A model generated the notes under the pieces. That model did no database searches and was not told the origin of the DNA. It was given only the letters and a program-made list of their open reading frames with translations. Shown here in pieces: positions 15,958 to 23,384 of a stretch of 29,835 nucleotides of DNA (within the stretch, counting starts at the first letter, position 1; each line of letters begins with the position of its first letter). The stretch comes from CAYXEN01 sp964464035 (GTDB lineage Bacteria > Krumholzibacteriota > Krumholzibacteriia > WVZY01). The DNA lies in NCBI GenBank assembly GCA_964464035.1, contig CAYXEN010000029.1:1-29835 (forward strand), given 5' to 3'. The position numbers and the translations under genes are program-made.

Positions 15958-16788
15958 ATGTTGGATATCATGACATCTCAATTCGTCATTCTTGCAAGCA
16001 TCTGCGCATTGATACTGGCCGGCATACACGCCTACCTCGGTTTTCACATCGTGAGTAGAGGAGTCATATTCGTCGACTTGTCCCTCGCTCAAGCGGCCGC
16101 GCTGGGAGCGGTATTCGCCGTTACATTGGGGCACGGAGAGGGTGGTGCAAATCATTATCTGCTGTCCCTGCTTTTCACGTTCGCCGGCGCGGCGATCATA
16201 TCCATTGCTAAAACGAAGGACAGGAGGATACCACAAGAGGCGTTCATAGGCATTCTATACGTGGGGTGCGCGGCGATGACGATTCTATTGCTGGCACACA
16301 TGCCGGGCGGCATGGAAGAGCTCCAGCACATGCTGGCCGGTTCGCTCCTAACCGTTTCCAAGGCGGAGATTCTCAAACTCTTGGGAATATTCGGCGCCGT
16401 AGGCATACTGCACTACGCATGCAGAGATCGGTTCTTCGCCCTGACCGAAGACAGGGACGCCGCCGAGAAGCGAGGGTGGAAAACGACATGGTGGGATTTC
16501 CTCTTCTATTCAAGCTTCGGACTCGTGGTCACTTCGGCCGTCCCCATCGCCGGGGTCCTGCTCGTCTTCTCGTTGCTTGTCATCCCGCCGGTGACGGCTC
16601 TCCTCGTGACCACCAGGGCTTCGTACAGGCTGGTTCTCGGTTGGGTCGCGGCGTTTCTCGGCTCATTCGGTGGAATAGTGGCGTCCGTCGGGCTCAACCT
16701 GCCGACGGGCCCTTCGATCATATCGGTTCTGGTGGCGATATTGATTCTCGTCAGTCTCGTCCGGGCGGCCGGGCTGATCAGGACCTAG
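15958..16788 (+). CDS. znuB: zinc/manganese ABC transporter permease (ZnuB-like)
   Basis: This ABC-3 family inner-membrane permease has 276 residues and about eight helices. Typical segments are GFHIVSRGVIFVDLSLAQAAALGA near the N-terminus and the cytoplasmic coupling loop before PIAGVLLVFSLLVIPPVTALL. Two ATGs are possible, 15952 (overlapping the znuA stop) and 15958. The second is preferred because GGAGGAG then sits eight bases upstream instead of two. It would receive metal from the ZnuA-like protein. No ATP-binding subunit is encoded beside it: the next gene is convergent and unrelated, and its last 11 bases overlap this one. Confidence 0.92.
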   Translation: MLDIMTSQFVILASICALILAGIHAYLGFHIVSRGVIFVDLSLAQAAALGAVFAVTLGHGEGGANHYLLSLLFTFAGAAIISIAKTKDRRIPQEAFIGILYVGCAAMTILLLAHMPGGMEELQHMLAGSLLTVSKAEILKLLGIFGAVGILHYACRDRFFALTEDRDAAEKRGWKTTWWDFLFYSSFGLVVTSAVPIAGVLLVFSLLVIPPVTALLVTTRASYRLVLGWVAAFLGSFGGIVASVGLNLPTGPSIISVLVAILILVSLVRAAGLIRT

Positions 16789-17575
16789 AAGGCGTTCCCC
16801 ATATTATCGTCCGCTCGCCGGGATTGAGAACCCGAACCTCGGTCTCCGGGGCGAACCTCGCGGCATGGACCGAGAACGACAGAGGCGGATCGGTCAAGAA
16901 CGACATCTTTCTCCAGACCGGACCCATCGGGCGAAGCGTCCCCCAGTGTATGGGAATCGCCGTTCGGGGCGAAAGAGCGGATAGGGCGGTCGCTGCTTCG
17001 GCCGGTGACATGTGATCTCCCCGTATGTACGGGCCGAACCCCCACACGGGCAGAAGCGCGGTGTCTATGTTGTAATTCCTTCCCAGGTCGACCATGCTGT
17101 CGAAGAGGGCGGTGTCGCCCACGAAGTATACCGTCTGAGAACCTTCGAAGAGAAAGCTCAGAACGCTGGTGGGAAACCAGAACGGCCAATAGAATCCCGA
17201 TTCATGGTTGGACGGCGTCGCGTTGACGGTCACGCCTCCAAGCTTGAGGGCGTCTCCTTCTTCCATTTCGATCACTTCATGGGGGACCTTGTTGCGCAGG
17301 TAGCGCCGCGCACCGCGAGGAGCGATTATCGGCGTTTCCCTGGGTATTGCTCTCAGCGAAGGATAATCCATGTGATCGAAATGCATGTGCGAGAGCACGA
17401 CGGCATCGATTCCATCGAGTTCATGACTGAACGGGTGGCGGGCATTATCCCTCTTGAGAAACCACAGCCTGTCGCGAAAGACCGGGTCGGTGATTATCTT
17501 CGTCCCGGACATTTCGATCAGGACTGTAGCGTGACCCAGATAAGTGATGTCGGCACCTTGGAAGCGTTCCACCAT
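16778..17575 (-). CDS. metallo-beta-lactamase-fold hydrolase (NAPE-PLD/UlaG-like)
   Basis: This 265-residue soluble protein has a full binuclear metal site: H63, H65, D67 and H68 in SHMHFDHMD, H124 in PSNHESG, D154 in FVGDTALFD and H210 in IPIHWGT. YLGHATVLIEMSGTKIITDPVF near the N-terminus is typical of the phospholipase-D-like/UlaG branch, whose bacterial members hydrolyse phosphodiester or ester substrates. The substrate here is unknown. AAAGGAG lies ten bases before the ATG at 17575. The gene is convergent with znuB and overlaps its 3' end by 11 bases, with no terminator in between. Confidence 0.88.
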   Translation of the reverse strand: MVERFQGADITYLGHATVLIEMSGTKIITDPVFRDRLWFLKRDNARHPFSHELDGIDAVVLSHMHFDHMDYPSLRAIPRETPIIAPRGARRYLRNKVPHEVIEMEEGDALKLGGVTVNATPSNHESGFYWPFWFPTSVLSFLFEGSQTVYFVGDTALFDSMVDLGRNYNIDTALLPVWGFGPYIRGDHMSPAEAATALSALSPRTAIPIHWGTLRPMGPVWRKMSFLTDPPLSFSVHAARFAPETEVRVLNPGERTIIWGTPSRS

Positions 17576-18042
17576 CTATGGCATCTCCTTTGGGTACGCC
17601 CCGCTTGGTACGCGGGATCTTCGGCCGGGAGCAGGCGCGGTCCCGGGGCCCGGGGACGCCGGCGTCCTGCGGCATAAAAGCTGTCTTGACTTTTCGTGCG
17701 AAGGCTGACGGTGAATCCCGGGGAAGGAATCTTCAACGAGATTTTCGAATTATCAATTTTCCATTGTCTTAACTTGATTATCCGCTACCATTATCTATGA
17801 TCAGCCAAGCGAAAAGCCGCGTGTGGTCCGTAGCAATAAGCGAGCCGCCTTGAAGGCGGTCGGATCATCATAAGATCGTTCGGCGGCGACCGGAATGCAA
17901 GTTCAATCTTGCCCGGGAGCCGGGATTATCCATGGGGACGAATTGGGAATCCCCGGGAACGACCGCGCTCGTCGGGATCGATCTCCGCGCGGACCGGGGG
18001 TGAGGTCGAACCATCCCCCCGACCGCCTCGAGGCACAGGCCC
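17576..18042. other. intergenic region with long GC-rich structured leader
   Basis: No convincing gene is seen in 467 bases. Downstream of the promoter at 17774-17801 the roughly 235-base leader of the next gene contains successive dyads: CCGCCT-TGA-AGGCGG (17845-17859), GCAAG-N6-CTTGC (17897-17912), GGGGA-N10-TCCCC (17935-17954) and GGGGGT-N11-ATCCCCC (17996-18019). I cannot match this to a known riboswitch family. Confidence 0.6.
17774..17801 (+). promoter_or_regulatory. probable promoter of the holin-phosphodiesterase fusion gene
   Basis: TTGATT, a 16-base spacer and TATGAT lie in an AT-rich patch ahead of the structured leader. The predicted start is near 17808. Confidence 0.5.
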
Positions 18043-20139
18043 ATGACACAACTCAAGAAGAATCTCTCTCTAACGGCAAGGCTCCTTTTTCGATATGCAA
18101 TAGTCTGGCTCGCAGACGCGCTTTCCATAGGGGTCACGGCCCTCTTGCTGCCGGGCATCTATTTCGTCAAGGAAAGCGAGTTCTGGTACCTGAACCCCTT
18201 CATCGTCGCCCTCTGGCTCGGGCTGCTGAACGTTCTGATCAGACCGTTGCTTATCATCCTGATTCTTCCCATCAATTTCATATCCCTGGGGTTCACGACG
18301 CTGTTCGTGAATTCCACGCTTTTCTACCTGATAGATAGACTCGTTCCGTCCTTCGTGATCGAGAGCTTCCCCGCCGCGCTGGTGGGCCTGCTGGTGCTCT
18401 CCGCCGTCAACACGGTGCTGGCCAACGTGATCGTCCTTGAAGAAGACTATTCGCTGTTCATGAGGGCCATGGACAAGCTCAGCTCGCTTTCGAGATCACG
18501 GGCGTTTCGCGGCGGCGGCAGAGGGCTCGTGGTCATACAGATAGACGGTTTGTCCCTCACAACGCTCAGGCGGGCGGTGAACCGCGGCAAGATGCCTTTC
18601 ATAGGCGAACTTCTCGGCCGCCGAGGATACGCCTTGCGCGAGTGGTTTTCCGGACTGCCCTCGCAGACTTCATCCGTTCAGGCGGGCATATTCTACGGCG
18701 ACAAGTTCAACATCCCCGGATTCCGCTGGTACGACAAGAAGCAAAAGAAGCTCGTCGTATCTTCGAGTTCCGGTGACATGAAACAGATCGACGACAGGTT
18801 GGGACAAGAAGAGGGCACGTTGCTTCGCGGCGGAACCTGCGTAAACACTCTCATCCACGGCGGAGCCGAGAAGAGGCTGATCACCTTGAGTGCGCTCCTC
18901 GACACGGATATAAGGAAACGCCGCGGGGAGCTGGAGGATTTCGCGATCTTCTCGCTGCACCCTTATCTCTACAACCGCGCCATCGTTCTCATGGCCTGGG
19001 ATTTCGCCGTCGACAGGTTTCAACGGTTGCTCGACATCGTGAAGCGCAAGAACCCGAGGGTCAAACGAAGCATGAAATTCAGTCTCCTGCGAGCGGTTGG
19101 CAACGCGTTTCTTCGTGAGAGCACGAGTTATTTCATACACGAGGAAATCGTGCGCGGGACCCCCATCATTTACGCCAACTACATCGGCTACGACATCATA
19201 GCCCACCACGCCGGCCCGAATTCCTGGGACGCGGTGAGCGCGCTGACCGGCATAGACAGGCAGATAAGAAGCATTGCTCAGACGATAAGGAAGCGGGCGG
19301 GGGGCTCCTACGACATCATCGTTCTTTCCGACCACGGGCAGACCAAGTCCGTCCCTTTCGAGTCGTTCGACGGATCGAGCCTCTCCGATTTCATAGAGAA
19401 GCAATTGCGAAAGCCGCTGCTGAGAAGCCGTGGTTTCGAAGCCGAAGAAGGGTACTTCGCCACGCTCCTGAGGGAGATGCAACTCGCGGAGGAGACCTTC
19501 GGTACCAGGTCGATCCGCCGGAGCAGGCGGACCTTCGAGAGAATCGGCTCAAGGGTCCGACCGGAAGCGGCGACCCAAGAACACGATGAAGGAGTTCTGG
19601 TCTGTCCCACGGGCAACCTCGCCCACATATATTTCACCGAGCACGAGGAGAAACTCACGTTCGAACGCCTCGCCGAACTCCATCCCTCGCTCCTCGAAGC
19701 GTTCGGTGAACACCCCGGTATCGGGCTCGCCCTCATGAAAAAGAGTCGAGGCGAACTCATCCTCCTGAGCAATCACGGCGCGATGCACTTGCCTGACGGC
19801 AGGATAGAAGGAGTCAATCCCCTTCTTCCCTATGGAGACAACGAGACGATCCGTGACTCCCTGCTCCAGCTGGGTGAATATCCGGATTCGGGCGATGTAA
19901 TACTATTCGGCGCCGCTCTGGCCGACGGCGCCGTCGTGAGTTTCGAAAGCCAGATAGGAACCCACGGAGGCATCGGCGGGGAACAGACGGAAGCATTCCT
20001 GATGCATCCCGCCGGAACGGCCTGGCCGAGAGGCGGGATCAAGGGTCCCGAGGACATGCATGTTTTCCTTAAGAAGGCTCTGGAAAAGACCGAGCCGGCC
20101 AAGGCGGCGAACATCGGAACAGGGCGGTCGGCCCGTTGA
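18043..20139 (+). CDS. fusion of a holin-like membrane domain with a type I phosphodiesterase (alkaline phosphatase superfamily)
   Basis: Residues 15-135 form four membrane helices of the 'membrane protein of unknown function/phage holin family' type (NPFIVALWLGLLNVLIRPLLIILILPIN is its hallmark, in a longer hydrophobic run). Residues 160-690 are an alkaline-phosphatase-superfamily phosphodiesterase with a complete metal site: D168 (QIDGL), nucleophile T209 (LPSQTSS), D384 and H388 (GYDIIAHHAG), D430 and H431 (SDHGQ), and H641 (GTHGG). The 698-residue protein is membrane-anchored. The catalytic domain follows the last helix, so its side of the membrane depends on topology that I cannot fix. 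Substrate is unknown, perhaps a lipid or nucleotide phosphodiester. The ribosome site is weak (GAGG). A Zn-ribbon gene follows 13 bases later. Confidence 0.85.
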   Translation: MTQLKKNLSLTARLLFRYAIVWLADALSIGVTALLLPGIYFVKESEFWYLNPFIVALWLGLLNVLIRPLLIILILPINFISLGFTTLFVNSTLFYLIDRLVPSFVIESFPAALVGLLVLSAVNTVLANVIVLEEDYSLFMRAMDKLSSLSRSRAFRGGGRGLVVIQIDGLSLTTLRRAVNRGKMPFIGELLGRRGYALREWFSGLPSQTSSVQAGIFYGDKFNIPGFRWYDKKQKKLVVSSSSGDMKQIDDRLGQEEGTLLRGGTCVNTLIHGGAEKRLITLSALLDTDIRKRRGELEDFAIFSLHPYLYNRAIVLMAWDFAVDRFQRLLDIVKRKNPRVKRSMKFSLLRAVGNAFLRESTSYFIHEEIVRGTPIIYANYIGYDIIAHHAGPNSWDAVSALTGIDRQIRSIAQTIRKRAGGSYDIIVLSDHGQTKSVPFESFDGSSLSDFIEKQLRKPLLRSRGFEAEEGYFATLLREMQLAEETFGTRSIRRSRRTFERIGSRVRPEAATQEHDEGVLVCPTGNLAHIYFTEHEEKLTFERLAELHPSLLEAFGEHPGIGLALMKKSRGELILLSNHGAMHLPDGRIEGVNPLLPYGDNETIRDSLLQLGEYPDSGDVILFGAALADGAVVSFESQIGTHGGIGGEQTEAFLMHPAGTAWPRGGIKGPEDMHVFLKKALEKTEPAKAANIGTGRSAR

Positions 20140-20152
20140 GAAAGGAGACGGA

Positions 20153-20365
20153 ATGGAAGGATTGAACTACCAGTGCCCGAAGTGCGGATGCCACTCGTAC
20201 GAAGTGTCCGAGATCAGGGCGACGGGGGGATTCTTCACCAAGATATTCGACGTGCAGTCGAGAAAATTCACGGCGGTAAGCTGCTCGCAGTGCAAATACA
20301 CCGAATTCTACAAGGCCGAAAGCAGCATGCTAGGCAACATCTTCGACTTCTTCACGAGCGGTTAG
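20153..20365 (+). CDS. small Zn-ribbon protein (predicted nucleic-acid-binding family)
   Basis: The 70-residue protein has two knuckles, CPKCGC (C8, C11) and CSQC (C44, C47), separated by a beta-rich segment with RATGGFFTKIFDVQSRKF. It ends SSMLGNIFDFFTSG. This is the layout of the conserved bacterial 'Zn-ribbon, predicted nucleic-acid-binding' proteins (COG3478-like). AAAGGAG lies six bases ahead of the ATG. It sits 13 bases after the phosphodiesterase fusion and is probably co-transcribed. No function is established. Confidence 0.85.
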   Translation: MEGLNYQCPKCGCHSYEVSEIRATGGFFTKIFDVQSRKFTAVSCSQCKYTEFYKAESSMLGNIFDFFTSG

Positions 20366-20411
20366 CTCGGCATGCGAGTCCGATCGGTTGCGAAAAGAGT
20401 GCGCTGGGAAT

Positions 20412-21206
20412 TCAGGCGGCCAGTTTCTTTTCCAGGCGTGATCGCCCCAGGATCGCCGCACCGAGAGCGGCCACGAAGCTGGGTTCTTCGGGGACGTTGA
20501 CCTTGACGCCGAACTTCTCCTTGCAGACCTCGACCATGCCGGCCTGAAGCGCCACTCCACCGATGAGAGTCAGCTCCCCGTCGAACCCGATTCTCTTGAG
20601 CTGCGCCATGGCCCGGTCGGCCAGCGATTCGTGTATGCCTCTTATGATGTCGTCCACGGGCCTGTCCTCGGAGACGTGGTTGATGATCTCGCTCTCCGCC
20701 AGCACGGCGCAAACGCTGCTTATCGGCTGGCTCGCCTCCGCGCGCAACGACCTCTCGCCCAGCTCCTCGATTGGGACTTCCAGGTACTTCGCCGCTTTTT
20801 CGAGGAAACTTCCCGAGCCGGCTGCGCATTTCTCGTTCGTCTGGAACTCCTTGACCCTGCCGTTCTCGCGGAGCTTTATCGCCCGTGTGCTCTGTGCCCC
20901 TATGTCGAGAACGAATTTCGTGCTGGGAAAGAGATAGTAGGCACCCTTGGCGCCGCAGGTGATCTCGGTTATCTGGATGTCGCGGAACGAAACGCTGTAG
21001 CGTCCCAGCCCGGTGGTTGCGATGTAGGCGAGGTCCCCGCGCGACAGGGACGCGCCGGCGAGCGCCTCGTCCAAGACCTGCCCGGCGACCGCTTCGAAGT
21101 CAGCCTTGGTGCCTGCGGCGGACTTGGCGATGACGTTCAGGTTCTCGTCGGTGATCACGCACTTCGTCGTCCCGTTGCCGAGGTCGATGCCGGCGATCAG
21201 GCTCAT
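20412..21206 (-). CDS. acyl-CoA dehydratase/benzoyl-CoA reductase activase, BcrD-like
   Basis: This is an ASKHA-fold ATPase of the BcrAD/BadFG/HgdC family, 264 residues. Such activases dimerise around one [4Fe-4S] cluster and use ATP hydrolysis to push a low-potential electron into a dehydratase or reductase. The cluster cysteines are C127 (NEKCAAGSG) and C166 (SSVCAVLAESE). The ATP-binding elements are GIDLGNGTTK at the N-terminus and the C-terminal LIGGVALQAG. DIGAQSTRAI, in place of the GGQD of its neighbour, resembles BcrD/BadG rather than HgdC. It is the last gene of the bcrCBAD-ordered cluster and starts two bases after the upstream activase stop, so the two are probably made together and may form a heterodimer. 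Confidence 0.87.
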   Translation of the reverse strand: MSLIAGIDLGNGTTKCVITDENLNVIAKSAAGTKADFEAVAGQVLDEALAGASLSRGDLAYIATTGLGRYSVSFRDIQITEITCGAKGAYYLFPSTKFVLDIGAQSTRAIKLRENGRVKEFQTNEKCAAGSGSFLEKAAKYLEVPIEELGERSLRAEASQPISSVCAVLAESEIINHVSEDRPVDDIIRGIHESLADRAMAQLKRIGFDGELTLIGGVALQAGMVEVCKEKFGVKVNVPEEPSFVAALGAAILGRSRLEKKLAA

Positions 21207-21208
21207 GA

Positions 21209-22060
21209 TCAGGCCTCCTCCGTATTACTGCCGTTATTCCAACCGTCTATCTCCACTTTCTCGTCCAGCGCCCCCTTCTCCGCCTCCGCCCGCTCTATCG
21301 CGAACAGCGCCGCACCGAGCGCGCCCATGAAATGCGACTCCGTGCTGACGTTCATCTCCAGACCCAGCTTGTCCTGCAGGGCTTTCACCATGCCGATGTT
21401 CCTCGCGACCCCGCCCGAAAACGTGACTTCCTCCTCCAGTCCAACCCTGCGCACGAGGGCCATGGTGCGTGAAGCGATCGCCTGGTGCACTCCGGCGAGG
21501 ATGTCCTCTATGCTCTTCTTCTGCGCCAGGTAGGACATGATGTCGGTTTCCACGAAGACGGTGCAGACCGACGTCAGGCGGACGGGGCGCTTGGCCTCGA
21601 GGGCTCTCTTGCCTATTTCATCCAGCGGGATGTCCATTACTTCCGCTGCAGCGGCCAGGAATCTTCCCGTACCCGCCGCGCACTTGTCGTTCATCACGAA
21701 ATCGAGCACTTCCCCTTCCGGGCCGACCTTGATGCCCTTGGTGTCCTGGCCCCCCATGTCGATCACGGTCCGGGTGTTGGGAAAGAGGAACTGGGCCCCC
21801 CTTGCGTGGCAGGTTATCTCGGTCACCTGGAAGTCACCGAACGTCACCTTGTACCGGCCGTATCCGGTCCCGGCTATGGCGGCGACATCTTCTCTTTGCA
21901 AGCCCCCGTTTTCGAGCGCCTCCTGGAAAGCCTTCTCTGCGGCGCGCGTCACGTTCGCGCCGGTGGGGATCAATGCCCGTGAATGGATTTGCCTGCGGCC
22001 GCCGAGAATGACGGCCTTGGTCTGCGTGGACCCGACATCGACACCCGCTGCGTACAACAT
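21209..22060 (-). CDS. acyl-CoA dehydratase/benzoyl-CoA reductase activase, BcrA/HgdC-like
   Basis: The second activase has 283 residues and the canonical motif set: GVDVGSTQTKAV (phosphate loop 1), DMGGQDTKGI, NDKCAAGTGRF (cluster ligand C127), TSVCTVFVETD (C166) and FSGGVARNIGM. The two activases carry their cysteines at identical positions, suggesting a heterodimer sharing one [4Fe-4S] cluster. Thauera-type BcrA is about 150 residues longer, so the short form resembles the Bzd-type of benzoyl-CoA reductases or a dehydratase activator. Its C-terminal tail (about residues 265-283) is acidic and probably disordered. It follows the BcrB-like gene by 34 bases. Confidence 0.88.
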   Translation of the reverse strand: MLYAAGVDVGSTQTKAVILGGRRQIHSRALIPTGANVTRAAEKAFQEALENGGLQREDVAAIAGTGYGRYKVTFGDFQVTEITCHARGAQFLFPNTRTVIDMGGQDTKGIKVGPEGEVLDFVMNDKCAAGTGRFLAAAAEVMDIPLDEIGKRALEAKRPVRLTSVCTVFVETDIMSYLAQKKSIEDILAGVHQAIASRTMALVRRVGLEEEVTFSGGVARNIGMVKALQDKLGLEMNVSTESHFMGALGAALFAIERAEAEKGALDEKVEIDGWNNGSNTEEA

Positions 22061-22094
22061 CTCGATCCTCCGGTTCGTTTGAGCAGGACGAATC

Positions 22095-23369
22095 CTACTT
22101 GGCTTTCGAAATCAATCTCCTGTGCTCCAGCGATTCGAAGAAAGCGTCAATCCTGTTCTTCATCTGGGCTTCCGCATAGTACCTCGGATCCTCCAGATCC
22201 GATTCGAGCAGCAGCGTGGGGACACCCAGCTCCTTGCTGAAATACTCCCGCATGTCTCCCTGCCCCGCGGAAAACAGCCGGCAGCTCTTGACGGAATGAA
22301 TGACGAGAGCGTCGGCGTTCCAATCCTGCACGTACGAGTTTATCTGCTTGTATCGCTCGAGCAGGCTCCGATTGGTTAGATTCTCGGTGAGCATCTGCTT
22401 CGCTATGCTCTCCAGCGGTCTCTCGGGGTCGTGGCGGAAACCGAACTCCCAGAGCCCACCGACGGTGGAATAGGTCGAAGCCACGGCCACGGCTCCCCAA
22501 GCACTGAAGAGATCCCTGAAATTACGATAATAAGGATACGGCGGGGGGCCTTCGACGACCGTGCGGAAACGCTCTTCCTCCACGGGGCTCAGATTCTTGG
22601 AGACCCTCTCCTCGTATTCCGCCACGGCGACGTCGAAGAAGTCGGCGGCTTCCTTCGTTCCCCTGAGAACGTTTATAGGCCCCATCATGTTGATGCTGTC
22701 GAAGTATGCATCGAAGGGGGCGGGCTTGTGCTTGCACAGATCCTTCACCTTCGACCAGCCTTCCTCGGCCCTCGCGGAATATGCGAGAACTTCGGAAAGG
22801 CGGGATTCGCTGTACTTTCTGCCGGTTATCTTCTCGCATTCCCTGATGAGCTCCTCGAGCTGAGCTATCACGTAACGCACGTCTCCCTCGGTGGGTTCGT
22901 CCTCGCGCAGGAAGGGGATGTCCACCATGAAGAGCGGCGCATCGAGGAAAGCGGCGGCGTGTTCGAACCACTTGACGTAGACGTTGCACCCCACGTAGTT
23001 GCAGACTATGAGCGATGGCTTGGGAATCTGCTGGCCTGGCCCTATCAATCCATGGAGAAAGTACCCCATGTCGGCCTTCACGTACGCGCAATTGTCGCTC
23101 GAATACCCTATCTCCTCCGCCTTGAGGATCATGGGGAGCGATTTCTTGCGGATGGCCATCTGAAGCGCGTTCACCTCGGGAAACACGGGGATGATGTCGA
23201 AAGACTGAAGGATCTCCACGCAGTTTCCCGATATCATCTGGTACGCGGTGGGAGCGCCCGTCTTGGCGGCTTCCGCCAGGGAGTCGTACCACTTGTTCAT
23301 TATCTCCCTGGACTTCTCGTGTACTAGACCCTGGTATTCCATTTTTTTCTTTCCGCTTTTTTCCGGCAT
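22095..23369 (-). CDS. 2-hydroxyacyl-CoA dehydratase/benzoyl-CoA reductase subunit, BcrB-like
   Basis: This 424-residue subunit belongs to the HgdB/BcrB/FldC superfamily, whose members hold an active-site [4Fe-4S] cluster and the CoA substrate. Conserved segments are TAYQMISGNCVEILQSF (C50), GYSSDNCAYVKADMGYF (C94), NYVGCNVYVKWFEHAA, and near the C-terminus VKSCRLFSAGQGDM and LLLESDLEDPRYYAEAQ, with RIDAFFESLE. The last block matches BcrB/HgdB closely. The ATG at 23369 has AGAGGGAAG upstream and begins 15 bases after the BcrC-like stop. It lies second in the cluster, as bcrB does in the benzoyl-CoA reductase operon. The substrate could be an aromatic acyl-CoA or a 2-hydroxyacyl-CoA. Confidence 0.87.
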   Translation of the reverse strand: MPEKSGKKKMEYQGLVHEKSREIMNKWYDSLAEAAKTGAPTAYQMISGNCVEILQSFDIIPVFPEVNALQMAIRKKSLPMILKAEEIGYSSDNCAYVKADMGYFLHGLIGPGQQIPKPSLIVCNYVGCNVYVKWFEHAAAFLDAPLFMVDIPFLREDEPTEGDVRYVIAQLEELIRECEKITGRKYSESRLSEVLAYSARAEEGWSKVKDLCKHKPAPFDAYFDSINMMGPINVLRGTKEAADFFDVAVAEYEERVSKNLSPVEEERFRTVVEGPPPYPYYRNFRDLFSAWGAVAVASTYSTVGGLWEFGFRHDPERPLESIAKQMLTENLTNRSLLERYKQINSYVQDWNADALVIHSVKSCRLFSAGQGDMREYFSKELGVPTLLLESDLEDPRYYAEAQMKNRIDAFFESLEHRRLISKAK

Positions 23370-23384
23370 TTCTTCCCTCTTTTG

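Noticed and set aside
17895..17915. tRNA-like T-arm (AAGTTCAATCTT) in the leader of the fusion gene
   Set aside because: The stem closes on a 6-base loop, and no acceptor, D-arm or anticodon arm can be built around it.
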